Source of the DNA: JACMLD01 sp044223995
GTDB lineage: Bacteria; Bacteroidota; Bacteroidia; Chitinophagales; Chitinophagaceae
Reading direction: 5' to 3'
Assembly: GCA_044223995.1 (NCBI GenBank)
Contig: JBGALE010000007.1
Coordinates: 62,001-126,000, forward strand
Length of the DNA: 64,000 nucleotides
In this document: in pieces, positions 8,060 through 16,939 of the stretch
How the letters are laid out: each line of letters begins with the position of its first letter
Position numbering within the stretch: the stretch's first letter is position 1
Position numbers and translations under genes: made by a program
Notes under the pieces: model-generated
Databases searched by the model: none
Told to the model about the DNA's origin: nothing
What the model saw: only the letters and a program-made list of their open reading frames with translations

Positions 8060-11000
8060 TTAAAAAGCAGCCCTTACACCAATCGCCATATTCATCGAAG
8101 GAGGAATGGTGTTGCTGTATTCAGGATCTATATTAAATTGATTAGCCCTCCAAAGCAAGCCCAGGTTATTGGCATTCATGTAGAATTGCATGCTTTCAAA
8201 AGGAGACTTATTTCCCTGTTTTCTTTTGAGGTCATACCCCAGGGTGATATACTGTAACCTGATAAAATCTCCCCTGGTGGCAAGAACGGAGGAGTAAGTA
8301 TAAAAATTATCACGCCGCAGATTGAATGGATAAATCATGGAAGGAATGGTCGTGTGCAACTCATCTCCCGGCTGTTGCCATCTTAATGAATAATCTGTAT
8401 GGCCATCCCTGTTATTAAAAAGATTGCCATAGTTAACAGAGCTGCGCTGGAACCAGGCACCAAACTTTCCTGTGATATTAACATTCAATGAAAAGTTTTT
8501 CCAAATAAAAGTATTACCCAGTGTAATAACGGCAGTGGGTAAACTAGGTCCGATATACTGCATATCTGCAATTAGTGTACCGCTCCCTGTAATAGCCGTG
8601 TAATTTTTACTGGATGCGCCCTGGTATACACCCATCGGGTCGCCGGTAGCAGGGTCCAGCCCTGCCCATTTATAATCGTACAGTGCAAATACAGGATGGC
8701 CTTCTACGGCAGATATAGCACCCCCCAAAGTATAGTTACTGCCTTGTTGGTTGACCAGGTAGTTTTTGACTACCCGGTCTTTATTAAAGTTCAGGTTGAG
8801 TATGGTGTTCCATGATAACACACCTTTAATATTCTGAATGTTCAAACTAATATCCCATCCATTCCCCGAAATTGCAGCTACATTTTTTGTTACCCTGTCA
8901 AATGCCAGTCCCGTATAATCGATGGGTTGCGTCCCAAACAGGTCAAGGCCTTTTTTATGATAATATTCCACCGTTCCACGAAGACGGTTATTCCAAAGGC
9001 CGAAATCAATACCCAGGTTGAGCATTTTTACCTTTTCCCAGCCCAGTTCAGCATTTTTAAACTGTGTGATCCTCGCCTCCTGCGTTTGGGTATATGCAGA
9101 ATTTCCTGTTACCAATAACGTAGTAACAGCAGATTTAGAAGGGTCAGCATTACCACTCACTCCATAGCTTACCCGTAGTTTTAATGAGTTGCATACAGGC
9201 ACCCTGAAAAATATCTCCTTTCCTATGTCCCACGATGCACCAGTTGACCATAAGGGTGACCAGCGGTTATTGGCTGAAACACCAAAAAGATTAGAAGCAT
9301 CACGCCTTGCACTTGCTGAAACCGTATACTTTTTCTTAAACGTATAAGCCCCGTTGGCGAAAAATGAAATGTACCGGTTTAGTGTTTGTGATACGCTCAT
9401 GTTTGCCGGTATTTGACTACTGCTGCGGGTAAGTAAATTGGGAAATGCCGTTTTATAATCCACCGTACCATAGGTAAGCAGATCAGGATCATAGCCGTAA
9501 ACCCTGTAACTGCTGTAGTTGTTTTTTACCTGCCTGTATTCAGCCCCGGCAATGGCTGTAATATCGTTCTTAGCCGAACTTTTACTATAGTTAAGCATCC
9601 CTCTTACATTTTGTGTTTCCAGTGTTCCATTACCCTGGTCCAGTATACCTCCCTGCGGTACATTATAGGTGAGTTTGCCGTTGGCTCGGTTGATCACAGT
9701 ATAGCTGTTCACAAAATTCCGGGCAAAATAACTGTCCGGGCTATATAACACAGCATCTGTATTTTGTTGCCGGCCATATTGATATTTCAGATTCAGTGAA
9801 AATGTTTTGCTCATCTTATAGGAAAGCCCCGTATTAGCCATCATTGCCTGGAGTTTACCAGTACTTCTGGTATTGGCATAATCTGTGAGGGGATACCAGT
9901 TCCAGTCTGGTAGGACTCCGCCACCCACCGTATCAGTATAGGTTTTACGGTACTGGTACATTACAGGCACCGCATTTCCGTTGGCATCGGCGAGGCTGGT
10001 ATAAGCGGGAAGTAAACCATTAAAAGGACGTAACTGGCCAAAGCCCAAACGTCCGCTTTGCGTAGCACTCTGCGTATAATCTATTCCGGTAGTTAACTCC
10101 AGTTGATCAGTCAGCCGGAATGATTGACTGCTGCGAAGGTTTATTCTGTTGTATTGATTATCCAGTACTCCTGAATTTTTGTCCCAGCCACCAGAAAGAT
10201 TCCAGTTCATATTCTTCGTTCCTCCCTTTACAGTAATTGCCTGCTGAAAATTAATCCCCCGTTGATACACGTACTTATTAAAATCGTCCTTAAGGTCATG
10301 GGAAGCGAGTATATTAATCGCAGCATCTGCCTGTGCAGGCGTAATAATGCCTTTATCTCTTTGCCTTAATAATTCCACTACAGGTGATACCGCCAGCCAT
10401 GGTGCCGAATTTAACTGGCTGTTATAAAATCCTTTTGCATAGAGAAATTGTTCCAATGAAGCAAAGTCAGCTGGACGAATAGTTTGCTGGGTCGCCAAAT
10501 CAGGTGCAGCAGTAATCAGAACATTACTACTCAGTTCAACCCGGATAGGCTGATTGTATTTACCTTTCTTTGTAGTGATTACAATTACACCATTACCTGC
10601 CCTGGTACCCCAAATGGAGGCGGCAGCGGCATCTTTTAAAATGCTGATACTCTCTACATCTTCCGGTTTAATATTCTGCAGGTCACCTTCGTAAGGAAAA
10701 TCATCCAGTACAATCAGTGGTGCCCTTGGCCCCTGGATAGTACTTAAGCCCCTGATCACAATTTTGCTATTCCCATTTGTTTTTCGATCTACATACAATC
10801 CGTTGCTGATGTTTTCCAGACGGTCTAAAACTGTAGTTCCAGATTGCTGGTTAAATAAATCTTTATTGATGGCAACAAAGGACCCGGTTGCCCGCTCTTT
10901 TGGAACAGACTGGTAGCCGGTATTCACTACTACCTCATCCATCATTTTCTCCAAAGGTATCAACCGGATAATTAGCGGCACCTGAGTACTGCTACTAACA

Positions 11001-11251
11001 GTTATGAGCAACCGCTGGTAATTCATATTATCGATTTCCATGGTGTCAAGGCCGGAAAGCCGGAAACTAAAAGCGCCGGACGGATTAGTCACCATTACCC
11101 GTTTACTATTTTTTAATTTTATCACGATATTTCCCAATGGCTCGCCATTGCCGTAGGCAAGCACTTTGCCCTGAATGATTGCATCTTGTGCAAACAGCAG
11201 GTTGCAGCAAAAAAACAGGAAGCTGCTTAAAAAAAATTTATTCATGTGCAT
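8060..11251 (-). CDS. SusC/RagA-family TonB-dependent outer-membrane transporter
   Basis: A 1063-residue TonB-linked barrel. A signal peptide is followed by a carboxypeptidase-regulatory-like domain (about 25-95) and the plug domain (about 105-225), which ends in the family signature around ESISILKDAAAASIWGTRAGNG. The 22-strand barrel fills the rest. The first ATG shares one base with the stop of the thioredoxin gene (TAATG); a second start two codons later (MNKF) is equally possible. It forms a pair with the SusD gene 17 bp downstream. The order thioredoxin, SusC, SusD on one strand implies one transcript. No sugar-degradation enzyme lies nearby. Confidence 0.95.
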   Translation of the reverse strand: MHMNKFFLSSFLFFCCNLLFAQDAIIQGKVLAYGNGEPLGNIVIKLKNSKRVMVTNPSGAFSFRLSGLDTMEIDNMNYQRLLITVSSSTQVPLIIRLIPLEKMMDEVVVNTGYQSVPKERATGSFVAINKDLFNQQSGTTVLDRLENISNGLYVDRKTNGNSKIVIRGLSTIQGPRAPLIVLDDFPYEGDLQNIKPEDVESISILKDAAAASIWGTRAGNGVIVITTKKGKYNQPIRVELSSNVLITAAPDLATQQTIRPADFASLEQFLYAKGFYNSQLNSAPWLAVSPVVELLRQRDKGIITPAQADAAINILASHDLKDDFNKYVYQRGINFQQAITVKGGTKNMNWNLSGGWDKNSGVLDNQYNRINLRSSQSFRLTDQLELTTGIDYTQSATQSGRLGFGQLRPFNGLLPAYTSLADANGNAVPVMYQYRKTYTDTVGGGVLPDWNWYPLTDYANTRSTGKLQAMMANTGLSYKMSKTFSLNLKYQYGRQQNTDAVLYSPDSYFARNFVNSYTVINRANGKLTYNVPQGGILDQGNGTLETQNVRGMLNYSKSSAKNDITAIAGAEYRQVKNNYSSYRVYGYDPDLLTYGTVDYKTAFPNLLTRSSSQIPANMSVSQTLNRYISFFANGAYTFKKKYTVSASARRDASNLFGVSANNRWSPLWSTGASWDIGKEIFFRVPVCNSLKLRVSYGVSGNADPSKSAVTTLLVTGNSAYTQTQEARITQFKNAELGWEKVKMLNLGIDFGLWNNRLRGTVEYYHKKGLDLFGTQPIDYTGLAFDRVTKNVAAISGNGWDISLNIQNIKGVLSWNTILNLNFNKDRVVKNYLVNQQGSNYTLGGAISAVEGHPVFALYDYKWAGLDPATGDPMGVYQGASSKNYTAITGSGTLIADMQYIGPSLPTAVITLGNTFIWKNFSLNVNITGKFGAWFQRSSVNYGNLFNNRDGHTDYSLRWQQPGDELHTTIPSMIYPFNLRRDNFYTYSSVLATRGDFIRLQYITLGYDLKRKQGNKSPFESMQFYMNANNLGLLWRANQFNIDPEYSNTIPPSMNMAIGVRAAF

Positions 11252-12528
11252 TAGTTTGGTTGATGAAAAATAAAATACTGAGTAAGATTGCGCTGTTCTT
11301 CCCTCAGGTAAATACCAAAGCGTGCAAGAAGAGCAGCAAATGTTTTTACATTAAATGAGTTGTAGGCAGGCAGTTCAATATCTATCAGGAGCGGTCCTGC
11401 TTCATTCACCACTGGTATAGAAACTTGCCGCTGAAAGAACTCCATGATATCACTCACGGGTCGGTTGTGCAAAAAAGGCCTGTCAGAATCTGCCAGATTA
11501 TTTTTTTTGTTACCACCCTTTGTTTTGTAGGCTTTTAACAGCAAAGTATCAGTTTGAATCACCCAGCAATTAACCGGAACAATTTTACTACTGACACTGT
11601 AACCAAATTGCCGCAGCAGGTCCTGCTGCATCCATTGTTTTGCAGTGTGCAATGACACTGGCGGCGTGATAAGTTCATAGGTAAAACTGTGCGCTGCTAT
11701 CCAGTCATCTGGTTGCCCTTCCAATGATAAATTCCTGCTGACATCTGGTTCCATCTGAATATTAAATCCACCGGATTTTATATCATAAGCATAAAGGATC
11801 AAATTCAATAGTGGATAATTAGTAAAGAGCAGCTTGTTAATTTTGCTGTACTTATCCTTACCAACATAGGTACCAGTAGGAAGCCCACTGATAAAATTGC
11901 TCCATGTGGTACGTGCCATCACCTGACTTCCATTACCTCCATTTCCTGCAATGAATAATGGATTGCCGGGTTTAAAATCTTCCATATCCTCTTTATTGAA
12001 AAAAGTAACTTTTTTGCCCTCAATAAAGGACTGGATTTTTTCAGCCACCAAGTCTTCGGAACCAGTTATGGCCGCAATGGTGAAGTCGGCATTTAGCCAT
12101 GCATAATGAGGTACATATTTATGTCGGAAGAGTTGGTTAGCAATCGTGTCCCCTATTATCACAGGCAACCCGAAACCTCTTGCATCCCCATTGGTGATGC
12201 GCTTAAATAATTTTTCTACTTTTTCCTTTGTGTCCGATACAGAAGAATTAATTAGCAAAACCGAAAGGTCTGCCGGATACTGCGCCTGCATCGAATCCAG
12301 CAGGGGCAATTTATGAATGCAGGTGCCGCAGGTAGTGGCCCAGAAATTAAGAATCATCAGTTTCTTTTTGAAACTGTATAAATTGGCTTTATCAGCAGTA
12401 CTGTGTATAATATTTTCAAAATAAATATCCGGTACTTTATCGCCAACCTTTAAAGCTTTAAAGGGAGGATTTGCAGCAAAGCTGCCGAATGGGCATAACA
12501 ATAGCATTAAGCAATAGAAGCATTTCAT
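11251..12528 (-). CDS. TlpA-type thioredoxin with C-terminal DUF3738-like domain
   Basis: A 425-residue exported protein. Residues 1-19 are a signal peptide and about 25-180 a TlpA/AhpC-type thioredoxin fold with active site TTCGTC (C67, C70) after LMILNFWA. The remainder (about 225-425), including LPTGTYVGKDKYSKINKLL and a final LARFGIYLREEQRN, resembles the DUF3738/TIGR03435-type domain often attached to such thioredoxins. It probably acts in the periplasm as a thiol-disulfide oxidoreductase and is the natural electron partner for the MauE-type membrane protein at 5.8 kb. It shares its stop codon with the SusC start, indicating translational coupling with an outer-membrane importer. Confidence 0.85.
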   Translation of the reverse strand: MKCFYCLMLLLCPFGSFAANPPFKALKVGDKVPDIYFENIIHSTADKANLYSFKKKLMILNFWATTCGTCIHKLPLLDSMQAQYPADLSVLLINSSVSDTKEKVEKLFKRITNGDARGFGLPVIIGDTIANQLFRHKYVPHYAWLNADFTIAAITGSEDLVAEKIQSFIEGKKVTFFNKEDMEDFKPGNPLFIAGNGGNGSQVMARTTWSNFISGLPTGTYVGKDKYSKINKLLFTNYPLLNLILYAYDIKSGGFNIQMEPDVSRNLSLEGQPDDWIAAHSFTYELITPPVSLHTAKQWMQQDLLRQFGYSVSSKIVPVNCWVIQTDTLLLKAYKTKGGNKKNNLADSDRPFLHNRPVSDIMEFFQRQVSIPVVNEAGPLLIDIELPAYNSFNVKTFAALLARFGIYLREEQRNLTQYFIFHQPN

Positions 12529-12667
12529 TGCAATCGTTTTTACTTGAGTTAATAAATTAAAATACTATGGTCAGGGCTATATCAGGTGGGGTTCTTGGGT
12601 TTGCGCTCATATAGGGTTTTGAGCCAACTAATAAAAGGGTTATAGTATACATTTCTCATAGGAATAA

Positions 12668-12931
12668 TTATCTGAACGGCAATTTTACCGGTGAACGATC
12701 AAATACTTGCATTTGCGTATGGCAGCAACAGCGATGAAGCGTATCTGTTTTTAATAACTGGCGCAACTGCGCAGATTCCTGTAAACCATCAATAATAAAT
12801 TGATCCTGCAAAGCCTTTTCAACCAGCAATACTGCAGCGGCATTATCCTTTAGTATCCGTCTGGCATACCGGAGCAACAATGGATAGTAGTATAACCAAG
12901 CAGCAGTATTTTCTATACCATTAATTTGCAT
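12668..12931 (-). CDS. Small sigma-region-2-like protein
   Basis: An 87-residue cytoplasmic protein, first of the minus-strand run toward SusCD and separated from the thioredoxin gene by 139 bp. WLYYYPLLLRYARRILKDNAAAVLLVEKALQDQF has the shape of ECF sigma region 2, but there is no region 4 and the end is unusual (HRCCCHTQMQVFDRSPVKLPFR, three adjacent cysteines). It may be a sigma-factor remnant, or a small regulator derived from one. Similar small proteins seem to accompany TlpA/SusCD cassettes, which is my recollection rather than a search result. The function is not established. Confidence 0.5.
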   Translation of the reverse strand: MQINGIENTAAWLYYYPLLLRYARRILKDNAAAVLLVEKALQDQFIIDGLQESAQLRQLLKTDTLHRCCCHTQMQVFDRSPVKLPFR

Positions 12932-13092
12932 ATTTTTTATTTAGGTCAACTAAAAATTGTCAGAGTTGTTACATGGGATAGGCTTCAAAGGATTGCAAAA
13001 TATTTATGCAGTCGAATTACATAATCTAAAATGAGTCTGAAGTTAACTGGTGGGATGTAACTGAATTATATTTACGCTTACCAGAAGTTTAC

Positions 13093-13270
13093 GCTATTCA
13101 ATATGGCTGATTAGCTAAATAAAAAAGGCGCAGACTCAACTTATTGTAACTGAGGCCGGGCAGGCCTTACCACTAATAAGTGAGCCCACGCCAAGACGTG
13201 AGCTCTTCACTTATTATCTCGTGGTAATCGAAAATTTGCCCTTTTCAGTTACGAGACTCAAGCGAATAGC
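13093..13270. other. Long folded non-coding element (possible structured RNA or miniature repeat)
   Basis: Nested inverted repeats make one extended hairpin in the 518-bp gap between genes. Pairings are GCTATTC/GAATAGC (13093-13099 with 13264-13270), GTAACTGA/TCAGTTAC (13146-13153 with 13245-13252), GGGCA/TGCCC, TTACCAC/GTGGTAA, TAATAAGTGA/TCACTTATTA and an apical CACG/CGTG. The central part is also bracketed by an 8-bp direct repeat AGACTCAA (13132-13139 and 13254-13261). The rod shape with bulges recalls 6S-like RNAs. The direct repeats instead suggest a miniature inserted element. Orientation cannot be decided, and the rest of the gap shows nothing recognisable. Confidence 0.5.
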
Positions 13271-13449
13271 TTTCAATAATTTTATACTATTGCAAGATAA
13301 TTCTAAACCAAATATAAGAAAAAAACTTCCATTTAATTCATTTTTGTACATTTTATTTCCTTTTATGAATTATTATTGTTCATAAATGTTAATTATTAGC
13401 CTTAAAACAATGAATGATTTCTAAATTTAGTGTAAACTTGATATAGAAA

Positions 13450-13710
13450 TTGAAAGACAATCGTTATAAGGCTGTAAAATCTTTAATTGAAACAAACAGT
13501 TTCAAAAAATTACTTGATGTTTTCGAAATAGTTCCTATATCAGTCGTAAGGGTTGAAGTTAAGATGAACTATAACACACTTCAGCGAAGAGTGACTAACC
13601 CCGAATTACTAACTGTAAAAGATATTAATGCACTTGCAGAATTGTTCGAAGTAGACCCCAATTTAATTTTGTCGTTGGCAATTGCCGGGTTTAAAAAAGT
13701 AAAAAAATAA
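13450..13710 (+). CDS. Small HTH protein (Cro/XRE-like)
   Basis: An 86-residue basic protein with a TTG start, since an in-frame stop lies just upstream. The central part, VVRVEVKMNYNTLQRRVTNPELLTVKDINALAELFEVDPNLIL, fits a five-helix Cro/C1-type domain: recognition segment MNYNTLQRRV, then LTVKDINALAELFEVDP. Small proteins of this kind are common on Bacteroidota mobile elements as repressors or excision regulators. The gene is AT-rich, stands alone with 197 bp before the next gene, and follows the long folded element. Its target is unknown. Confidence 0.6.
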   Translation: MKDNRYKAVKSLIETNSFKKLLDVFEIVPISVVRVEVKMNYNTLQRRVTNPELLTVKDINALAELFEVDPNLILSLAIAGFKKVKK

Positions 13711-13907
13711 TAACCACATCATCTAAACTATTTAAATTTAGTTTTCATAGGGTACAAATTAAAAAAGGCTAAGGTTCTACCTTGGCCCAATTTATTTTTG
13801 GAAAAGGGGCAACATAATGTGAATAATTCTCTAGTTCTAAACATAGCTATCGCAACAAACAGATTTGGAAAGAACATTTCAAATTAAATAATTCTTAAAA
13901 ATTAATT

Positions 13908-14651
13908 ATGAAACTAAAAGGGGGAATAATAATAATTGGTTCTTTAATTTGGGAAGATCATCTTAAAGAAAAAAGCAAAGATCTAATCAGAAAGAATTGG
14001 CGACAACAAAATTTATTACCTATAATTATAACTACGCCTGTCCCTATTAGATACGGCAGAAAGTCTTCAAGTAGAGAAGATACTTACACAATGATATTTA
14101 CAAAAGGTTGTGAAAATTCCCTGGGCCAAGGTTTAATTCTTGAATTTAATGAAGTGATTAATTCATTTGAACAGATAGAAAGACAATCGATAGCGCTTGC
14201 AATTGCAGAGGGCATTTATACTGACAATAACAAAAGAATTTCGACAAGTTGGGGTTCAGTAGGGCTTCTTCTTAATCCTAAACTCAAAAATATTGACTTG
14301 CCAACTTATGAACTTTTAACAAACAAATGGAGTGATATTTATCGTAGGTTTCATGAGACTTTCTTTCCAGGTAACTATAAATGTATAAATGATCCTGAAC
14401 CCCCTATTAACCAAAATGGCTTACTAACTATTAATTGGAAAAAAGAAATGGATGAATTTGATTTTTTACTTGCGACACCAGTTGTACCAATCCCTAATAG
14501 AATGCTTACCGAAATAGAAATATCTAATAAAATAATTTCTTCTGGTTACTATAAATATTTTAAAAATAACTTAGCAAGTAATATTACAACCCACCAGGAT
14601 AAGATCATTTTGGGAAATCTACCGAATTGTAATTTTGATACTCAGCCATAA
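13908..14651 (+). CDS. Unrecognised 247-residue protein, GGCT-like N-terminus
   Basis: I do not recognise this protein with confidence. It opens with KGGIIIIGSLIWEDHL, resembling the glycine-rich start of gamma-glutamylcyclotransferase-like folds (usual form YGSLIW), followed by TTPVPIRYGRKSSSREDTYTMIF. There is no signal peptide or membrane segment. The middle and end (DEFDFLLATPVVPIPNRML) show no catalytic motif I can name. It is strongly AT-rich, isolated from other genes on both sides, and looks like accessory cargo. It is followed by a palindromic AT-rich hairpin that may serve as its terminator. Confidence 0.55.
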   Translation: MKLKGGIIIIGSLIWEDHLKEKSKDLIRKNWRQQNLLPIIITTPVPIRYGRKSSSREDTYTMIFTKGCENSLGQGLILEFNEVINSFEQIERQSIALAIAEGIYTDNNKRISTSWGSVGLLLNPKLKNIDLPTYELLTNKWSDIYRRFHETFFPGNYKCINDPEPPINQNGLLTINWKKEMDEFDFLLATPVVPIPNRMLTEIEISNKIISSGYYKYFKNNLASNITTHQDKIILGNLPNCNFDTQP

Positions 14652-14725
14652 ATCTCACTACTAAAATGCTTTAGTAAAAAATTTTACTATCATGATATAT
14701 GCATTTTGCAGTTATAGATTGCAAT

Positions 14726-14761
14726 GATCACTTAAATATATTTCTATATATTTAAGTGATC
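14726..14761. terminator. AT-rich perfect hairpin, likely terminator
   Basis: GATCACTTAAATATA (14726-14740) and its exact reverse complement (14747-14761) form a 15-bp stem with a 6-base loop, 75 bp after the unknown gene. There is no long T tract, so termination is plausible but not certain. Confidence 0.5.
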
Positions 14762-14960
14762 CTACTAGGGCAAGGATTATCATATTTATTTGGAAGAGAC
14801 GTTTCTCCTCATTTTTTATTCATATTTTCCCCTGAAACCCTTACCCAATAAGGATTTCAGGCCATTTCTATCAAAATCAAGAAAAAACACCAAATACCAT
14901 AACTAATTAACGATCAAATCATTACATCAAAAAAGAGGGTATTAGCCCTATAGTTACCCA

Positions 14961-15010
14961 CGGTTTTGTTACGGTTTGTTACGGTTTGTTGGTGTTTAGT
15001 GCGGTTTATG
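14961..15010. repeat. Short tandem CGGTTT repeats with ~10-bp spacing
   Basis: Five consecutive units follow one another at 14961, 14972, 14982, 14991 and 15001. The first three are close copies of CGGTTTGTTA (the first with an extra T); the last two are degenerate (GGTGTTTAGT, GCGGTTTATG). The 9-11-bp period puts each on the same helical face, as in iterons or arm-type protein binding sites. The surrounding 496-bp gap (14652-15147) otherwise holds only the palindromic hairpin upstream. Confidence 0.6.
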
Positions 15011-15147
15011 TGGCTATTTGTGGGAACTAAAACAATAATGGATCATTAAAAAAATAACTGATTGTCAAGTATTTATAATTGCCTGTAATTTATAAGTAAT
15101 GGTTGCGATATCGCAATTGTGTGGGATTTATGTGGCATCATCGTCAA

Positions 15148-16872
15148 TTATGACGATGTGCTATCCGGCATATCCTTCAATTTTTCTAACCCTAACTGAA
15201 GAGGGTTATCATGTTTTAAAAGCTCTGCCGAGAGTTCATAATAGGTTCCCCTACCAACGCCTTTCCTGTTTAAAATACCAGCATCTACAAAAAGATAGAT
15301 ATAATATTTCACTTGCTCACGGGTAAGTATTCGTTCAAATAAGGATTCAAAGTCAAGTATTTTTGCTTTCTTAAATTTCGACATGTGGTTGATGACTTGC
15401 AGCCATATATTACTGATGTCAGGATCTTTTTGTTTTGTATATGCCGCTGGTTGATTAGTGAAAGAAAAATACATTTTAGACAACATGTACCCTTTTGCAT
15501 GAGTACGACCAATGAGCTCGATTAAATTTTTGTCCTGCAAGGTTTTTACTGTATTATGATCAAGTTCAGACTTATCAACATTTTGCCGGATTTTTTCCAA
15601 TGTTAAAATTTCCATCAAAGACAAATCGACCTTAATTTCCTTTTGTATGTATTCGATAAATAAAACAAATGCTTTATCCTGTACGATAGTTGGAATATGT
15701 AAATGCACCTGAAAACTATCTGATCTTAAATAATCAGGGCTGCCTTTAGCTTCCTGGATAGTGTTTTTAAAAAGTTTATCAACGCCCTGCCCTGAGCGTT
15801 CAACCACTCCTGTTTTTAAAAGTATATCAGCTAATAACCTGTTTCTTGGGGTACTATTAACCGTTAAAATATTTTCAGCAGAAACACCTAAAGGAAATCC
15901 CCCGGGGCTAATCACATCAAGGCTGTTATTAGATTGTTTGATAACAATCTCCGACTGCAGGTGATAGTCTCTGTGAACAATAGCGTTGTTTACAGATTCC
16001 CGAACTACCTCTTCATTTAAAAAGGGAATGTCAAGAATATATGGCCCTTGCTGAATGGGAAATTTTCCGTTTCGTAAATTGATATGATCCCATACGATAT
16101 CAATATTTTTAAACACCGAATGGCTAGCAATCAGCCGGTCATCATAATGAATAGAATCTTTGTTTACACGGTATTCAAGGTTAATAGCACTTTGAGGTAG
16201 AAATTTTTTCAATGCTTCATCTTTACCAACTAATATAAGTGCTGCATAAGTGAGTTTCCCATTCTTTGATAAATCTAAATCTGAAAGGCTTTGCTCAAGA
16301 GGTAAAGAAAGGAAATCATTGTTATTTTGTTTAGCCGCATATCTTTCTGCCATTGCATGCAACGAGAATTCATCCAAATCTCCAATTGTTAACCCTTCGC
16401 AAATTGTAGCAGAAAAATCAGGCTCCTGTTCAGAAAGAATTTTGAGCATTTCCTGATCAGACATTTCCCGTAAACTTTCTCCAATCCTCATTAACGGAAC
16501 CCCTTCAAATTTCATCAACTTCCCAATCGGACGGCTGGGTATTTTTATTATTAAAACTCTTTTCCCATCATGTTGTAAAACTTCAGTTTCCACCCTTATA
16601 CCAATGTCTGAATAAATCTGATCGCAAAGATTACCTTCTAATCCTTCTGCAAAGTTAGAGCCTACAACAGTATGGGGATGTTTATCATCTACTCCTAAAA
16701 CCAGCATACCACCGCCTTCATTACAAAAGGCAATCACATACCCTAATACACAATGACGGCGATCCTTTGGCTCTTTATTATCGCCTCCGGCGTATTTAAA
16801 GTTATTACGGGCAGCTTTGAATTCAACCTTATTTTCAGATTCTTTGAGTACCAGTAAATACTTTAATTCCAT
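15148..16872 (-). CDS. AlbA_2 (Schlafen-like) / HATPase_c_4 protein
   Basis: A 574-residue cytoplasmic protein. The N-terminus carries the AlbA_2/Schlafen-like domain (ENKVEFKAARNNF, then AFCNEGGGMLVLGVDD). A central region has HATPase_c_4 features (ESVNNAIVHRDYH, VISPGGFPLGV and TGVVERSGQGVDKLF). Winged-helix-like segments follow near the end. Such proteins are often labelled RecG-like or ATP-binding transcription regulators and are frequent on mobile elements and in defence regions. It is the only minus-strand gene beside the conjugation cluster and is flanked by short-repeat arrays on both sides (14961-15010 and 16940-17082). Function here is unknown; regulation of the element is plausible. 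Confidence 0.8.
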   Translation of the reverse strand: MELKYLLVLKESENKVEFKAARNNFKYAGGDNKEPKDRRHCVLGYVIAFCNEGGGMLVLGVDDKHPHTVVGSNFAEGLEGNLCDQIYSDIGIRVETEVLQHDGKRVLIIKIPSRPIGKLMKFEGVPLMRIGESLREMSDQEMLKILSEQEPDFSATICEGLTIGDLDEFSLHAMAERYAAKQNNNDFLSLPLEQSLSDLDLSKNGKLTYAALILVGKDEALKKFLPQSAINLEYRVNKDSIHYDDRLIASHSVFKNIDIVWDHINLRNGKFPIQQGPYILDIPFLNEEVVRESVNNAIVHRDYHLQSEIVIKQSNNSLDVISPGGFPLGVSAENILTVNSTPRNRLLADILLKTGVVERSGQGVDKLFKNTIQEAKGSPDYLRSDSFQVHLHIPTIVQDKAFVLFIEYIQKEIKVDLSLMEILTLEKIRQNVDKSELDHNTVKTLQDKNLIELIGRTHAKGYMLSKMYFSFTNQPAAYTKQKDPDISNIWLQVINHMSKFKKAKILDFESLFERILTREQVKYYIYLFVDAGILNRKGVGRGTYYELSAELLKHDNPLQLGLEKLKDMPDSTSS

Positions 16873-16939
16873 AGTTCAAAAATACTGAATTTGAAAATTA
16901 ATGAAAGTATCAAGTTATTAAATACTATCCATGCCTTTA

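Noticed and set aside
14961..15010. Possible CRISPR-like short repeat array
   Set aside because: Units are contiguous ~10-bp words with no spacers, and there are no cas genes in the window.
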